DNA of 64,000 nt from NCBI GenBank assembly GCA_900465675.1, contig UBJR01000023.1, positions 1-64,000 on the forward strand, given 5' to 3'. The DNA comes from Hyphomicrobiales bacterium (GTDB lineage Bacteria > Pseudomonadota > Alphaproteobacteria > Rhizobiales > Rhizobiaceae). Below the pieces are notes generated by a model that saw nothing but the letters and a program-made list of their open reading frames with translations, searched no databases and had not been told where the DNA came from. The number at the start of each line of letters is the position of its first letter. Within the stretch, counting starts at the first letter, position 1. Shown in pieces: positions 16,448 to 25,317 of this stretch. A program made the position numbers and the translations under genes.

Positions 16448-17569
16448 ATGCCAAATCAGGTCAGCGGAACAAGTCTGAAGCGCCAGGTCTTCTTCTGGCT
16501 CGGCGTGCTCGTTTTCTTCATCCTCTTCCTGCTGGTTTTCAGCTCCATCCTGCTGCCGTTCCTGGCAGGCATGGCGATCGCCTATTTCCTTGATCCGGTC
16601 GCCGACAGGCTGCAGCGCATCGGCCTCAGCCGCATGATGGCGACGGTGGTCATTCTCGTGTCCTTCGTTCTGCTGATCGTCGTGGCACTGATGACGCTGA
16701 TCCCGATCCTGGCGAGCCAGTTCACCGACTTCGCCGGCAAGTTCCCGGGCTATATCGATCAGCTGCAGCAGTTCATCACCACCTCGCAGAACTCGCTGCT
16801 GCCGGAATGGATCAAGAGCCAGCTCGGCACCATCAAAAACAATTTCTCCGAGATCCTGTCGCAGGGCGTCGGCTTCATGACTGGCCTTTTCGCGCAGATC
16901 TGGAGCTCCGGCCTCGCGGTCGTCAACCTGATCTCGTTGCTGATCGTCACGCCCGTCGTCGCCTTCTACATGCTGCTCGACTGGGACCGCATGGTGGCGC
17001 AGATCGACCGCTACATCCCGCGCGATTACGTTGCCAATGTCCACCAGATCGCCCGCGAGATCGATCAGGCGATTGCCGGTTTCATTCGCGGGCAGGGCTC
17101 GCTCTGCCTGATCCTCGGCATCTATTATGCTGTCGGCCTGTCGCTGGTCGGCCTCAATTTCGGCCTGCTGATCGGCCTCTTCGCCGGCATGATCAGCTTC
17201 ATCCCTTACGTCGGCTCGATGCTCGGCCTGCTGATCGCCGTCGGCGTCGCCATCGTGCAGTTCTGGCCGGATTATATCTGGGTCGGCGCCGTGCTCGCGG
17301 TCTTCTTCAGCGGCCAGTTCCTGGAAGGCAACATTCTGCAGCCGAAGCTCGTCGGACATAGCGTCGGCCTGCATCCGGTCTGGCTGATGTTCGCGCTCTT
17401 TGCTTTCGGCGCGCTATTCGGCTTCGTCGGCCTGCTGATTGCCGTACCGGCCGCCGCCGCCGTCGGCGTTCTTGTCCGCTTCGCGCTGTCGCGCTACCTT
17501 GAGAGTGATCTTTACGCGGGTCAGTCGAAGCCATCTGTTATCCGCAAGTCCAAAGCCGACACGAAATGA
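16448..17569 (+). CDS. AI-2E (PerM) family transporter
   Basis: A 373-residue membrane protein of the AI-2 exporter/PerM family with about seven or eight transmembrane segments. The conserved C-terminal repeats (FIPYVGSMLGLL and the GQFLEGNILQPKLVG block) are clear. Members have been linked to autoinducer export, permease functions and Na+/H+ antiport; the substrate here is unknown. In rhizobia this gene commonly precedes hdaA, and here its TGA overlaps the hdaA ATG. Confidence 0.88.
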   Translation: MPNQVSGTSLKRQVFFWLGVLVFFILFLLVFSSILLPFLAGMAIAYFLDPVADRLQRIGLSRMMATVVILVSFVLLIVVALMTLIPILASQFTDFAGKFPGYIDQLQQFITTSQNSLLPEWIKSQLGTIKNNFSEILSQGVGFMTGLFAQIWSSGLAVVNLISLLIVTPVVAFYMLLDWDRMVAQIDRYIPRDYVANVHQIAREIDQAIAGFIRGQGSLCLILGIYYAVGLSLVGLNFGLLIGLFAGMISFIPYVGSMLGLLIAVGVAIVQFWPDYIWVGAVLAVFFSGQFLEGNILQPKLVGHSVGLHPVWLMFALFAFGALFGFVGLLIAVPAAAAVGVLVRFALSRYLESDLYAGQSKPSVIRKSKADTK

Positions 17570-18264
17570 ACGACGTAAAGCGCAAGGCGGGAGAGCAGCT
17601 TCCGCTGGTCTTTTCTCATGATACCGCAAGCGGGCGCGACGATCTCCTGATCTCCGACCGGCTGAGTGCCGCCGTCACCATCGTCGATGCCTGGCCGCAA
17701 TGGCCGTCGCCGGTTGTCATCCTCGCCGGTCCGGTAGGCTCGGGAAAGTCGCATCTGGCAAGCATCTGGAAAGAGCATAGCAGCGCCACCAGCATTCATC
17801 CGAAGGCCGGGGCGCAGGCGGCGATCGCGGCTGCCAATGGCCCGGTGCTGTTCGAGGACGTCGATCGCGAAGGCTTCGACGATACCGAGCTCTTCCATGT
17901 CATCAACAGCGTACGCGAAAACGGCCACAGCCTGATGATGACCAGCCGTCTTTGGCCGATGTCTTGGCCAGTGGAGCTTGCCGATCTGCGCTCGCGGCTG
18001 AAGGCGGCGACCGTCGTCGAGATCGGCGAGCCCGACGAAGAGTTGCTGTCGCAGGTCATCGTCAAGCTGTTTGCCGACCGCCAGCTTAATATAGATGACA
18101 AACTCGTGCTCTATATCGTCAACAGGATGGAACGCTCGCTGAATGCCGCTCAGACGATCGTCGAGCGGCTCGACCGGCTGGCATGGTCGCGGGGGACCAA
18201 GATCACCCGGGCGATGGCGGCTGAAGTATTGAATGAATTGGGAAATTCAGGCCCGCTCGATTGA
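17566..18264 (+). CDS. hdaA: DnaA regulatory inactivator HdaA
   Basis: A 232-residue DnaA-related AAA+ protein without the DnaA DNA-binding domain. Residues 11-16 are QLPLVF, a near-ideal beta-clamp-binding hexapeptide, as expected for Hda, which works with the sliding clamp to trigger hydrolysis of DnaA-ATP and stop re-initiation. The Walker A loop is GPVGSGKS (55-62); the Walker B region is the degenerate LFEDVDRE. Translation is coupled to the perM-like gene, and ppk follows 65 bp downstream. Confidence 0.9.
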   Translation: MNDVKRKAGEQLPLVFSHDTASGRDDLLISDRLSAAVTIVDAWPQWPSPVVILAGPVGSGKSHLASIWKEHSSATSIHPKAGAQAAIAAANGPVLFEDVDREGFDDTELFHVINSVRENGHSLMMTSRLWPMSWPVELADLRSRLKAATVVEIGEPDEELLSQVIVKLFADRQLNIDDKLVLYIVNRMERSLNAAQTIVERLDRLAWSRGTKITRAMAAEVLNELGNSGPLD

Positions 18265-18290
18265 CTGTCACAGTTCCGTCGTGAAACTGA

Positions 18291-18296
18291 TATAAT
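18291..18296 (+). promoter_or_regulatory. Possible ppk promoter -10 element
   Basis: A perfect TATAAT lies 33 bp before the ppk ATG in the only AT-rich part of the hdaA-ppk gap. No good -35 is seen at 16-18 bp, so this is only a candidate. Confidence 0.3.
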
Positions 18297-18329
18297 TCGC
18301 AGGGACGAATAAACGGGACGGACCGACAT

Positions 18330-20534
18330 ATGGACAGTGCAGTTGCCGAGCATCAGGAACCGAAGCCGGAAGCGCCGTCCGCCGTCCCCCCGCTGGAAGA
18401 GTTGCTCTCAAGCCCGGAGCGCTTCATCAACCGTGAATTCTCCTGGCTGCAGTTCAATCGCCGCGTCCTTGAAGAAACGCTGAATACCGAGCATCCGCTG
18501 CTCGAGCGCGTCCGCTTCCTGTCGATCTCGGCGGCCAACCTCGACGAATTCTTTATGGTCCGCGTCGCGGGTCTGGAGGCGCAGGTCCGCCAGAACATCG
18601 CGGTCCGCACGCCCGATGGCAAGACGCCGGCCGAGCAGCTGGACGCCATCCTGCAGGAAATCGACAATCTGCAGATGGAGCAGCAGGCCTCGCTCGCGGT
18701 GCTCCAGCAATATCTGGCCCGCGAAGACATCCTGATCGTCCGCCCGGGCGCGCTGAGCGACGTCGATCGCCAATGGCTGGCAACCGAATTCGAACAGGCG
18801 ATCTTCCCGGTGCTGACGCCGCTGTCGATCGACCCGGCGCATCCGTTTCCGTTCATTCCGAACCTCGGCTTCTCGATCGGCTTGCAGCTGACCAGCAAGC
18901 ATGGCCGCGAGCCGATGACGGCGCTGCTGCGCCTGCCGCCGGCGCTCGACCGCTTTGTCCGCCTGCCCGATGACGGCAACACCATCCGCTACATCACGCT
19001 CGAAGACGTCGCGAACATCTTTATCCACCGGCTCTACCCGGGCTATGAGGTGCAGGGTTCTGGTACCTTCCGCATCATCAGAGACAGCGATATCGAAGTC
19101 GAGGAAGAAGCTGAAGACCTCGTGCGCTTCTTTGAGACGGCGCTGAAGCGTCGCCGCCGCGGCAAGGCGATCCGCATCGAGACCGATTCCGAAATGCCGC
19201 CCTCGCTCCGCCAATTCGTCGTCCAGGCGATGGCCGTTCCCGACAATCGCGTCGCCGTTCTTCCCGGTCTCCTGGCGCTGAACACCCTGTCGGAGATCAC
19301 CAAGGCGCCGCGCGACGATCTCCGTTTTCAACCTTACAACGCCCGATTTCCCGAGCGCGTCCGCGAACATGCCGGTGATTGCTTCGCCGCCATCCGCGAA
19401 AAGGACATGGTGGTCCACCATCCCTACGAGTCTTTCGACGTGGTGGTCCAGTTCCTGCTCCAGGCTGCGCGCGATCCTGATGTCCTGGCGATAAAGCAGA
19501 CGCTTTACCGCACTTCGAACGACAGCCCGATCGTGCGTGCGCTGATCGATGCTGCCGAATCCGGCAAGTCGGTGACGGCGCTAGTCGAGCTCAAGGCGCG
19601 TTTCGACGAGGAAGCCAACATCCGCTGGGCCCGCGACCTCGAGCGTGCAGGCGTGCAGGTTGTCTTCGGCTTCATCGAACTGAAGACCCATTCGAAGATG
19701 TCGCTGGTCGTACGCCGCGAGGAGGGCAAGCTGCGCAGCTACTGCCATCTCGGCACCGGCAACTATCACCCGATCACGGCGAAAATCTACACCGACCTGT
19801 CCTTCTTCACCTGCAATCCCGTCATCGCCCATGATATGGCGAACATCTTCAATTTCATCACCGGTTATGGCGAACCCGAAGAGAGCATGAAGCTCGCGGT
19901 CTCGCCCTATACGCTGCGCTCGCGCATCCTTCGCCATATCGACGAAGAGATCATGCACGCCAAGAACGGCGCCCCGGCGGCGATCTGGATGAAGATGAAT
20001 GCGCTTGTCGACCCCGAGATCATCGACGCGCTCTATACGGCAAGCCATGCTGGCGTCGAGATCGATCTCGTCGTGCGAGGCATCTGCTGCCTGCGTCCGC
20101 AGTTGCCGGGTCTGTCGGAAAACATCCGCGTCAAGTCGATCGTCGGGCGCTTCCTGGAGCACAGCCGCATCTTCTGCTTCGGCAATGGTTATGGCCTGCC
20201 GTCGGACAAGGCGCTGGTCTATATCGGCTCGGCCGACATGATGCCGCGCAATCTCGACCGACGCGTCGAAACGCTGGTGCCGCTCACCAATCCGACTGTG
20301 CATGAACAGGTTCTGTCCCAGATCATGCTGGGCAATATCATTGACAATCAGCAAAGCTACGAGATATTGCCCGACGGAACGTCTAGGCGCATGGAGGTGC
20401 GCAAGGGCGAGGAGCCGTTCAACGCGCAGCAGTATTTCATGACAAACCCCAGCCTTTCCGGCCGCGGTGAAGCCCTGAAATCCAGTGCGCCCAAGCTGAT
20501 CGCCGGTCTGCTTTCCGGCCGGACCAAGAGATAA
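18330..20534 (+). CDS. ppk: Polyphosphate kinase 1
   Basis: A 734-residue PPK1 that reversibly polymerises the ATP gamma-phosphate into inorganic polyphosphate, via a phosphohistidine. The N-terminal domain begins about residue 31 (FINREFSWLQFNRRV). The ATP-binding and catalytic C-terminal domains contain KQTLYRTSNDSP, the H-loop in HLGTGNYHP, and the RFxEHxRI-type segment. Length is usual. It is followed after 10 bp by ppx, the opposing exopolyphosphatase, so both arms of polyphosphate turnover are encoded together. Confidence 0.96.
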   Translation: MDSAVAEHQEPKPEAPSAVPPLEELLSSPERFINREFSWLQFNRRVLEETLNTEHPLLERVRFLSISAANLDEFFMVRVAGLEAQVRQNIAVRTPDGKTPAEQLDAILQEIDNLQMEQQASLAVLQQYLAREDILIVRPGALSDVDRQWLATEFEQAIFPVLTPLSIDPAHPFPFIPNLGFSIGLQLTSKHGREPMTALLRLPPALDRFVRLPDDGNTIRYITLEDVANIFIHRLYPGYEVQGSGTFRIIRDSDIEVEEEAEDLVRFFETALKRRRRGKAIRIETDSEMPPSLRQFVVQAMAVPDNRVAVLPGLLALNTLSEITKAPRDDLRFQPYNARFPERVREHAGDCFAAIREKDMVVHHPYESFDVVVQFLLQAARDPDVLAIKQTLYRTSNDSPIVRALIDAAESGKSVTALVELKARFDEEANIRWARDLERAGVQVVFGFIELKTHSKMSLVVRREEGKLRSYCHLGTGNYHPITAKIYTDLSFFTCNPVIAHDMANIFNFITGYGEPEESMKLAVSPYTLRSRILRHIDEEIMHAKNGAPAAIWMKMNALVDPEIIDALYTASHAGVEIDLVVRGICCLRPQLPGLSENIRVKSIVGRFLEHSRIFCFGNGYGLPSDKALVYIGSADMMPRNLDRRVETLVPLTNPTVHEQVLSQIMLGNIIDNQQSYEILPDGTSRRMEVRKGEEPFNAQQYFMTNPSLSGRGEALKSSAPKLIAGLLSGRTKR

Positions 20535-20544
20535 CTGGACCTGC

Positions 20545-22068
20545 ATGGTTGAATCAGAAGCCCAGGGGCGCCTTCCAGGGATTGCCCCGGTCTCCGTCGT
20601 TGATATCGGATCGAACTCGATCCGTGTGGTCATCTATGAAGGCATGTCGCGCTCACCGGCGATCCTTTTCAACGAAAAGGTTCTTTGCGGCCTCGGCAAG
20701 GGCATCGCGCTGACCGGCAAGATGGACGAGGCCAGCGTCGAACGCGCGCTCACCGCGCTCCATCGCTTCAAGGCACTCTCCGATCAGGCCCGCGCCGCCA
20801 CCATGTATGTGCTGGCGACAGCCGCCGCCCGCGAGGCATCGAACGGCCCGGATTTCATCCACAAGGCCGAGACCATCCTGAAGCGCAAGGTGCGCGTGCT
20901 CTCGGGCGAGGAGGAGGCGAAGTTCTCCGCACTCGGCATCGTCAGCGGCTTCTTCCATCCTGACGGCATCGCCGGCGACCTCGGCGGCGGTTCGCTGGAA
21001 CTCATCGATATCAGGGAACGCGAGATCGGCACCGGCATCACGCTTCCGCTCGGCGGCCTGCGCCTGTCGGAATATGCCGGCGGCTCGCTCGACAAGGCCC
21101 GCAGCTTTGCGCGCAAGCATGTGCGCAGCGCCGCAAAGATCCTGGGGCAGGGGAATGGCCGCACCTTCTACGCCGTTGGCGGCACCTGGCGAAACATCGC
21201 CAAGCTGCACATGGAACTGACTCAGTATCCGCTGCACATGATGCAGGGATACGAAGTCACGCTCGACGGTATGATGCAGTTCCTCGATCAGGTCGAAATC
21301 GCCAGGGACAGCAAGGACCCGGCCTTCCAGGCCGTTTCCAAGCATCGCCGCGCGCTGCTTCCCTTCGGTGCCGTCGCCATGAAGGAAGTGCTGAGCGCCA
21401 TGAAGCCCTCGATCATCTCCTTCTCGGCGCAGGGCGTGCGCGAAGGCTATCTCTATTCGCTGTTGTCGGAAGGCGAACGCCGCGCCGACCCGCTGCTGGC
21501 CGCTGCCGGCGAACTGGCGATCCTGCGTGCCCGCTCGCCGGAACATGCCCGCGAGCTTGCCGAATGGACTGGGCGGATGATCCCGTCCTTCGGGATTTCG
21601 GAGACGGAGGAAGAGGGGCGCTACCGCCAGGCCGCCTGTCTGCTCGCCGATATAAGCTGGCGCGCCCATCCCGATTACCGCGGCCTTCAGGCGCTGAACC
21701 TGATCGCCCATTCCTCCTTTGTCGGTATCAGCCATCCGGGCCGAGCCTTCATCGCGCTCACCAACTACTACCGCTTCGAAGGCTTGCATGACGATGGCTC
21801 GACCGCGCCGCTGGCAAAGATCGCCGGTCCGCAATTCGTCGAGCGTGCCAAACTGCTCGGCGGCCTGCTCAGGGTCGTCTATCTGTTCTCGGCATCGATG
21901 CCCGGCGTCGTAAAGAACCTGCATTTCCGCAAGTCTTCACAGCCGGATGTCGATATCGAGCTGGTCGTCCCGCACGATTATCACGACTTCACCGGCGAAC
22001 GCCTCGAAGGCCGCCTGCAGCAGCTGTCGAAGCTGACCAACAAGCGGCTGGCTTTCGTTTTCGAGTAG
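20545..22068 (+). CDS. ppx: Exopolyphosphatase (Ppx/GppA family)
   Basis: A 507-residue sugar-kinase/actin-fold phosphatase releasing phosphate from polyphosphate ends; GppA-like pppGpp hydrolysis is also possible for this family. The phosphate-1 loop is VVDIGSNSIRVVIYE (about residues 15-30), and GDLGGGSLELIDI is the second phosphate-binding motif. A C-terminal extension beyond residue 310 contains an HD-like helical region, giving the long alphaproteobacterial form. It ends the perM-hdaA-ppk-ppx string. Confidence 0.93.
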   Translation: MVESEAQGRLPGIAPVSVVDIGSNSIRVVIYEGMSRSPAILFNEKVLCGLGKGIALTGKMDEASVERALTALHRFKALSDQARAATMYVLATAAAREASNGPDFIHKAETILKRKVRVLSGEEEAKFSALGIVSGFFHPDGIAGDLGGGSLELIDIREREIGTGITLPLGGLRLSEYAGGSLDKARSFARKHVRSAAKILGQGNGRTFYAVGGTWRNIAKLHMELTQYPLHMMQGYEVTLDGMMQFLDQVEIARDSKDPAFQAVSKHRRALLPFGAVAMKEVLSAMKPSIISFSAQGVREGYLYSLLSEGERRADPLLAAAGELAILRARSPEHARELAEWTGRMIPSFGISETEEEGRYRQAACLLADISWRAHPDYRGLQALNLIAHSSFVGISHPGRAFIALTNYYRFEGLHDDGSTAPLAKIAGPQFVERAKLLGGLLRVVYLFSASMPGVVKNLHFRKSSQPDVDIELVVPHDYHDFTGERLEGRLQQLSKLTNKRLAFVFE

Positions 22069-22080
22069 GCGCCCGGACGG

Positions 22081-22755
22081 CTACGCCGCGTTCTGCGGGA
22101 AGAGGGCGCGGCGCGTTTCCTCATCCAGCGTATGCTTGAAACTATGGTCCTCTTTCATCGCCAGCGCCCGCTGCACGGCGGGCCGCTCCGACATGCGCTG
22201 CATGAACCGCGCGACGTGCGGATAGTCTTCAAGCCCTCTCTCGCCGAACACGTAACCGGCCGAAGCGGCCCAGCCCCAGAGGGCCATGTCGGCGATCGTG
22301 TATTCGTCGCCAGCGAGCCAAGGCGATTGCGAAAGTCTGGCATCGAAGACGCGGTAGTGCCGCTCCAGCTCCTTGACGTATCGGTTCTTCGCATAGGGCA
22401 GATCTTCCGGCGCGTAGTGCAGGAAGTGGATCGCCTGTCCCGAGAAGGGCGAGAGTCCGGTCGCCACCAGCTGCAGCCACGACAGCATCGCTGCCTTGCC
22501 GCCGATCCCGGCCGGAATGAAGCGCCCATGCTTTTCCGCGAGATACAGCAGGATGGCATGCGAATCGAAGACCGTGACCCCGTCGTCGACGAGAGCGGGA
22601 ACCTTGGCATTGGGATTGATCTTCAGAAATGCCGGCGCGTGCTGCTCGCCCTTGAAGATATCGACCGGGCGGACGGTAAAGGCAAGGTTCAGCTCTTGCA
22701 GCAGAACCGCGACCTTCATCGAGTTCGGTGTCGCATGGAAATAGAAATCAAGCAT
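22081..22755 (-). CDS. Glutathione S-transferase, YfcG/Ure2p-like
   Basis: A 224-residue GST. The thioredoxin-like N-terminal domain has the HATPNSMKV active-site region, KINPNAKVPAL with the cis-proline, and DSHAILLYLAEK. The C-terminal domain carries the conserved WLAGDEYTIADMALWGW helix. The pattern resembles nu-class YfcG, which acts as a disulfide-bond reductase, but assignment to a subclass is tentative. It converges on ppx and is probably transcribed from the gap after the LysR gene. Confidence 0.85.
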   Translation of the reverse strand: MLDFYFHATPNSMKVAVLLQELNLAFTVRPVDIFKGEQHAPAFLKINPNAKVPALVDDGVTVFDSHAILLYLAEKHGRFIPAGIGGKAAMLSWLQLVATGLSPFSGQAIHFLHYAPEDLPYAKNRYVKELERHYRVFDARLSQSPWLAGDEYTIADMALWGWAASAGYVFGERGLEDYPHVARFMQRMSERPAVQRALAMKEDHSFKHTLDEETRRALFPQNAA

Positions 22756-22889
22756 CGGAAATCCTCATAAGCGCTGATCGCAACCTTCGACGATGGAAGG
22801 TTCAGGCTGAAGATGCCGATGCCCGGGACGCCTTACCAATCAATCCGGTGGATCGCACCTAGCGCCGGGATCGATGCCTATCCGGATAG

Positions 22890-23816
22890 TCACGTGCCGC
22901 CTTTCCGCGAGACGCTCATCACCATCTTGCGCAGCCACATATGGGCGGGATCGGCGCGCATCTTCGGATGCCAGAAAACATTCATGCTGAAGGGAGAAAG
23001 CGCGACCGGCGGCTCGAACAGGTCGAGCGATTGCGTGAAGCGCTGGAGGAACCGCAGCGGCAATGTGCAGATGCAATCGGTGCTGGCGAGCACGAGAGGC
23101 GCCATTGCGTAACTCTGAACCGATACCGAAACCTGGCGCTCCCGGCCGATTTCCGCCAGTGCGTTATCGATCATTCCGGTGAAATGGCCGCCAGTCGTCG
23201 AGATCAGCAGGTGATCGAGGCGGCAGAACTCGTCGAGACCAAGCTCGCCCGTGCCGCGCGGATGACCGCGCCGCTGGGCGGTCATGAACTTCTCTTCGAA
23301 CAATGTGCTTGATATCAGCTCGTTGGAGCCATCCTCTGCGGCCCCGACGAACAGGTCGATCTCGCCCTGTTCCAGCAGCCGGGCAATCCTCGACTTGTCG
23401 GGCAGGGTGAAGGCGATCTTCAATTCGGGCGCGTGCGCTTTGATCAGCGGAATGAGGTCGGGCGCCAGGATTGCCGCCGGATTGTCGGTTGCGGCGATCC
23501 GGAAGACGCGCTTGCTCGTCAGGGGATCGAAGAGGTGGGCGGTGTTGACGAAGTCCTCGAAGCGCTCCAGCAGCCGCGCCAGCTCCGGCTGAAGGGCGAT
23601 CGCGTGCGGCGTCGGGGTCATGCCGCGGCCGGAAATAGACGGAATGAACAGCGGATCGTTCAGCAGGTGCCGCAAGCGGGTCAATCGTGCCGAGAGCGCC
23701 GATTGGCTGATATTCAGCCGGACCGCCGCATGGGTGACGTTCGGCTCCTTGAGAAGCGCATCGAGCGTCATCAGCAGTCCGGAATCGAAATCTGAAATTC
23801 GCTGGCCCAATCGCAT
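22890..23816 (-). CDS. LysR-family transcriptional regulator
   Basis: A 308-residue LysR-type regulator. The N-terminal winged helix-turn-helix spans about residues 10-65 (VTHAAVRLNISQSALSARL recognition region). The substrate-binding domain follows from about residue 95. The overall pattern recalls the NodD/NahR-like branch with its LF-P-disposed linker, but there is no nod gene nearby. The effector and target are unknown. The GST gene lies directly downstream on the same strand and is one possible target. Confidence 0.87.
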   Translation of the reverse strand: MRLGQRISDFDSGLLMTLDALLKEPNVTHAAVRLNISQSALSARLTRLRHLLNDPLFIPSISGRGMTPTPHAIALQPELARLLERFEDFVNTAHLFDPLTSKRVFRIAATDNPAAILAPDLIPLIKAHAPELKIAFTLPDKSRIARLLEQGEIDLFVGAAEDGSNELISSTLFEEKFMTAQRRGHPRGTGELGLDEFCRLDHLLISTTGGHFTGMIDNALAEIGRERQVSVSVQSYAMAPLVLASTDCICTLPLRFLQRFTQSLDLFEPPVALSPFSMNVFWHPKMRADPAHMWLRKMVMSVSRKGGT

Positions 23817-23903
23817 GCTCCCTGATCACGGTCACCGCCGTTTCAATATAGGAGCGAAACACGTTGTCATAGGTGGATTGCCATCGGCGTCGCGGAAGGC
23901 GCT

Positions 23904-23929
23904 TCGGCCGGTATCAGGAGACCGGCCGA
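23904..23929 (-). terminator. Hairpin after the DUF308-like gene
   Basis: TCGGCCGGT (23904-23912) and ACCGGCCGA (23921-23929) form a perfect 9-bp stem with an 8-nt loop just past the membrane protein stop. The T-tract is weak, so confidence is moderate. Confidence 0.45.
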
Positions 23930-23952
23930 GACTGTTGTTTCCAGCGAGGATT

Positions 23953-24516
23953 TCAGGCCTTCACGCTAGAAGTGCGATAGGCCGCAATGGTCAGCCAGAT
24001 CGCTGACACGAGGAAGTAGAATGCGCCGAAACTTGCATAAGGCGCGATGTCCAGGATGCCAGGCATCTGAGTGCCGAGGGACTGACTGATCATGAAGCCG
24101 CCGGCCAGCGTCGATTGCGCACCACTCAGCACCATCGCCCATTGCGCGCCGTACGAGCGCCAGCGGCGTACGCCGGTATAGAGCTGCAGCAGCCCCGACA
24201 GGATCGCCCAGATGCCGAAGGCTGCGAGAACTGCGTGATTGTCCTTCATCACCGCGAGAATGACCACGATTGTCATGACGGTGCTGGCGGCGACGTTGAG
24301 GCTTTGGGACGGGTTTACCTTGAGGCCGCCATTGGCTCTGGCATCGACCAGATTGGCAGCGGCATCCCAGGCCGGATACATGACGAGCAGGATAGCCGCG
24401 ATGGCAGGATGCGCACCAAGGGCAACGGCTGCGGCCACCCAGGCAATCGAGAATATTGCGCGGGCGAAATAGTAAGACCGCAGCCAGTTGGTCTGCGATG
24501 AGGATTGAACTTGCAT
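23953..24516 (-). CDS. Multi-pass membrane protein, DUF308/HdeD-like
   Basis: A 187-residue protein with about six hydrophobic segments and short loops, resembling the DUF308 (HdeD-like) group of small bacterial membrane proteins. The arrangement of paired helices supports this, but no diagnostic motif can be named, and no activity is established. It diverges from a TetR regulator, and the shared gap carries two CTACC/GGTAG palindromes, so it is the likely regulated target. Confidence 0.65.
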   Translation of the reverse strand: MQVQSSSQTNWLRSYYFARAIFSIAWVAAAVALGAHPAIAAILLVMYPAWDAAANLVDARANGGLKVNPSQSLNVAASTVMTIVVILAVMKDNHAVLAAFGIWAILSGLLQLYTGVRRWRSYGAQWAMVLSGAQSTLAGGFMISQSLGTQMPGILDIAPYASFGAFYFLVSAIWLTIAAYRTSSVKA

Positions 24517-24538
24517 GTCAGGCTCCTTATTTTTACGT

Positions 24539-24556
24539 CTACCAACTAGTAGGTAG
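24539..24556. promoter_or_regulatory. TetR operator candidate, site 1
   Basis: CTACCAACTAGTAGGTAG is palindromic (CTACC-N8-GGTAG with an ACTAGT core). It sits 23 bp before the membrane protein start, where a bound repressor would block its promoter. Confidence 0.6.
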
Positions 24557-24609
24557 TTAAATTTAGGGAGTCAATGCTTTTGATGTTTTTCTCGCAAAAG
24601 GCAGGCGGC

Positions 24610-24637
24610 TTGACATTTTTGCCTACCAAAAGGTAGG
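24610..24637. promoter_or_regulatory. TetR operator candidate, site 2, with a -35-like element
   Basis: TTGACA at 24610-24615 is a perfect -35 hexamer. CCTACC-AAAA-GGTAGG (24622-24637) is a perfect palindrome covering the spacer and possible -10, and ends 8 bp before the tetR start. This suits autorepression. Confidence 0.55.
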
Positions 24638-24645
24638 TGATGCTC

Positions 24646-25218
24646 ATGGAGCAATCGACCTCAGAAAAAATCCTCGATATCGCGCAATCCCGCATTATCG
24701 CCGGCGGCTATAATGGCTTCAGCTATGCGGATATTTCGGATGCGATCGGTATTCGTAAGGCGAGCATCCATCACCACTTCCCGACAAAGGCCGAACTCGT
24801 TTCCGCCCTTGTCGGCCGCTATACGGGTCAGGTGAAGTCCGGCCTCGGAGGAGTGCTCGAGCAGATACCGCAGCCTGCGGCACAGTTGGATGCCTATGTC
24901 GGCCATTGGCAGAAATGCATCGCTGATGCCTCGCTGCCATTCTGCATGTGCGCCATGCTGGCAAGCGAGATCCAGATGCTGCCTCCTGATGTCGCATCGC
25001 TGGTTCGCGGCCATTTCGAGTATCTCGCCAGATGGCTGGAGACGGTTTTCGACGCCGGGGCCAGGCACAATGTCTTTCGCCTCAACGCTTCGCCGGAAGC
25101 CCATGCACAGATATTCATGGCTTCGGTTCATGGGGCCATGCTCTCCGCCCGTGCCCTGGACAAGCCTGAACTCTTTGCCGCGGTTATCGGCCCGCAGGTC
25201 GCCGCACTGAAAGCATAA
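24646..25218 (+). CDS. TetR/AcrR-family transcriptional regulator
   Basis: A 190-residue repressor. The N-terminal TetR helix-turn-helix is clear (SEKILDIAQSRI, then GFSYADISDAIGIRKASIHHHFPTK), with HHHF at the end of the recognition helix. The ligand-binding domain is all-helical and contains an FCMCAML segment with two cysteines. I chose the ATG giving MEQSTS because it is correctly spaced from GGTAGGT; two codons upstream are possible starts. It likely represses itself and the divergent membrane protein through the two palindromes. Confidence 0.88.
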   Translation: MEQSTSEKILDIAQSRIIAGGYNGFSYADISDAIGIRKASIHHHFPTKAELVSALVGRYTGQVKSGLGGVLEQIPQPAAQLDAYVGHWQKCIADASLPFCMCAMLASEIQMLPPDVASLVRGHFEYLARWLETVFDAGARHNVFRLNASPEAHAQIFMASVHGAMLSARALDKPELFAAVIGPQVAALKA

Positions 25219-25223
25219 TTCAT

Positions 25224-25241
25224 TGTCCGGAAATCCGGACA
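25224..25241. promoter_or_regulatory. Perfect 18-bp palindrome upstream of pdxI
   Basis: TGTCCGGA-AA-TCCGGACA, only 6 bp after the tetR stop and 77 bp before pdxI. The 2-nt centre is too small for a good terminator loop, so a protein-binding site is more likely. The regulator is unknown. Confidence 0.4.
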
Positions 25242-25317
25242 GCCCGTTCGGATTGTCTGCGGTTATCGCTTCGGCCCGCTTGCCCTATCTCTCGTGTTAT
25301 TCAAACGGAGATAGACC

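Noticed and set aside
22890..23816. NodD identity for the LysR regulator
   Set aside because: Some resemblance to the NodD/NahR branch, but no nod box or nod genes are nearby and LysR subfamilies cannot be told apart by eye.
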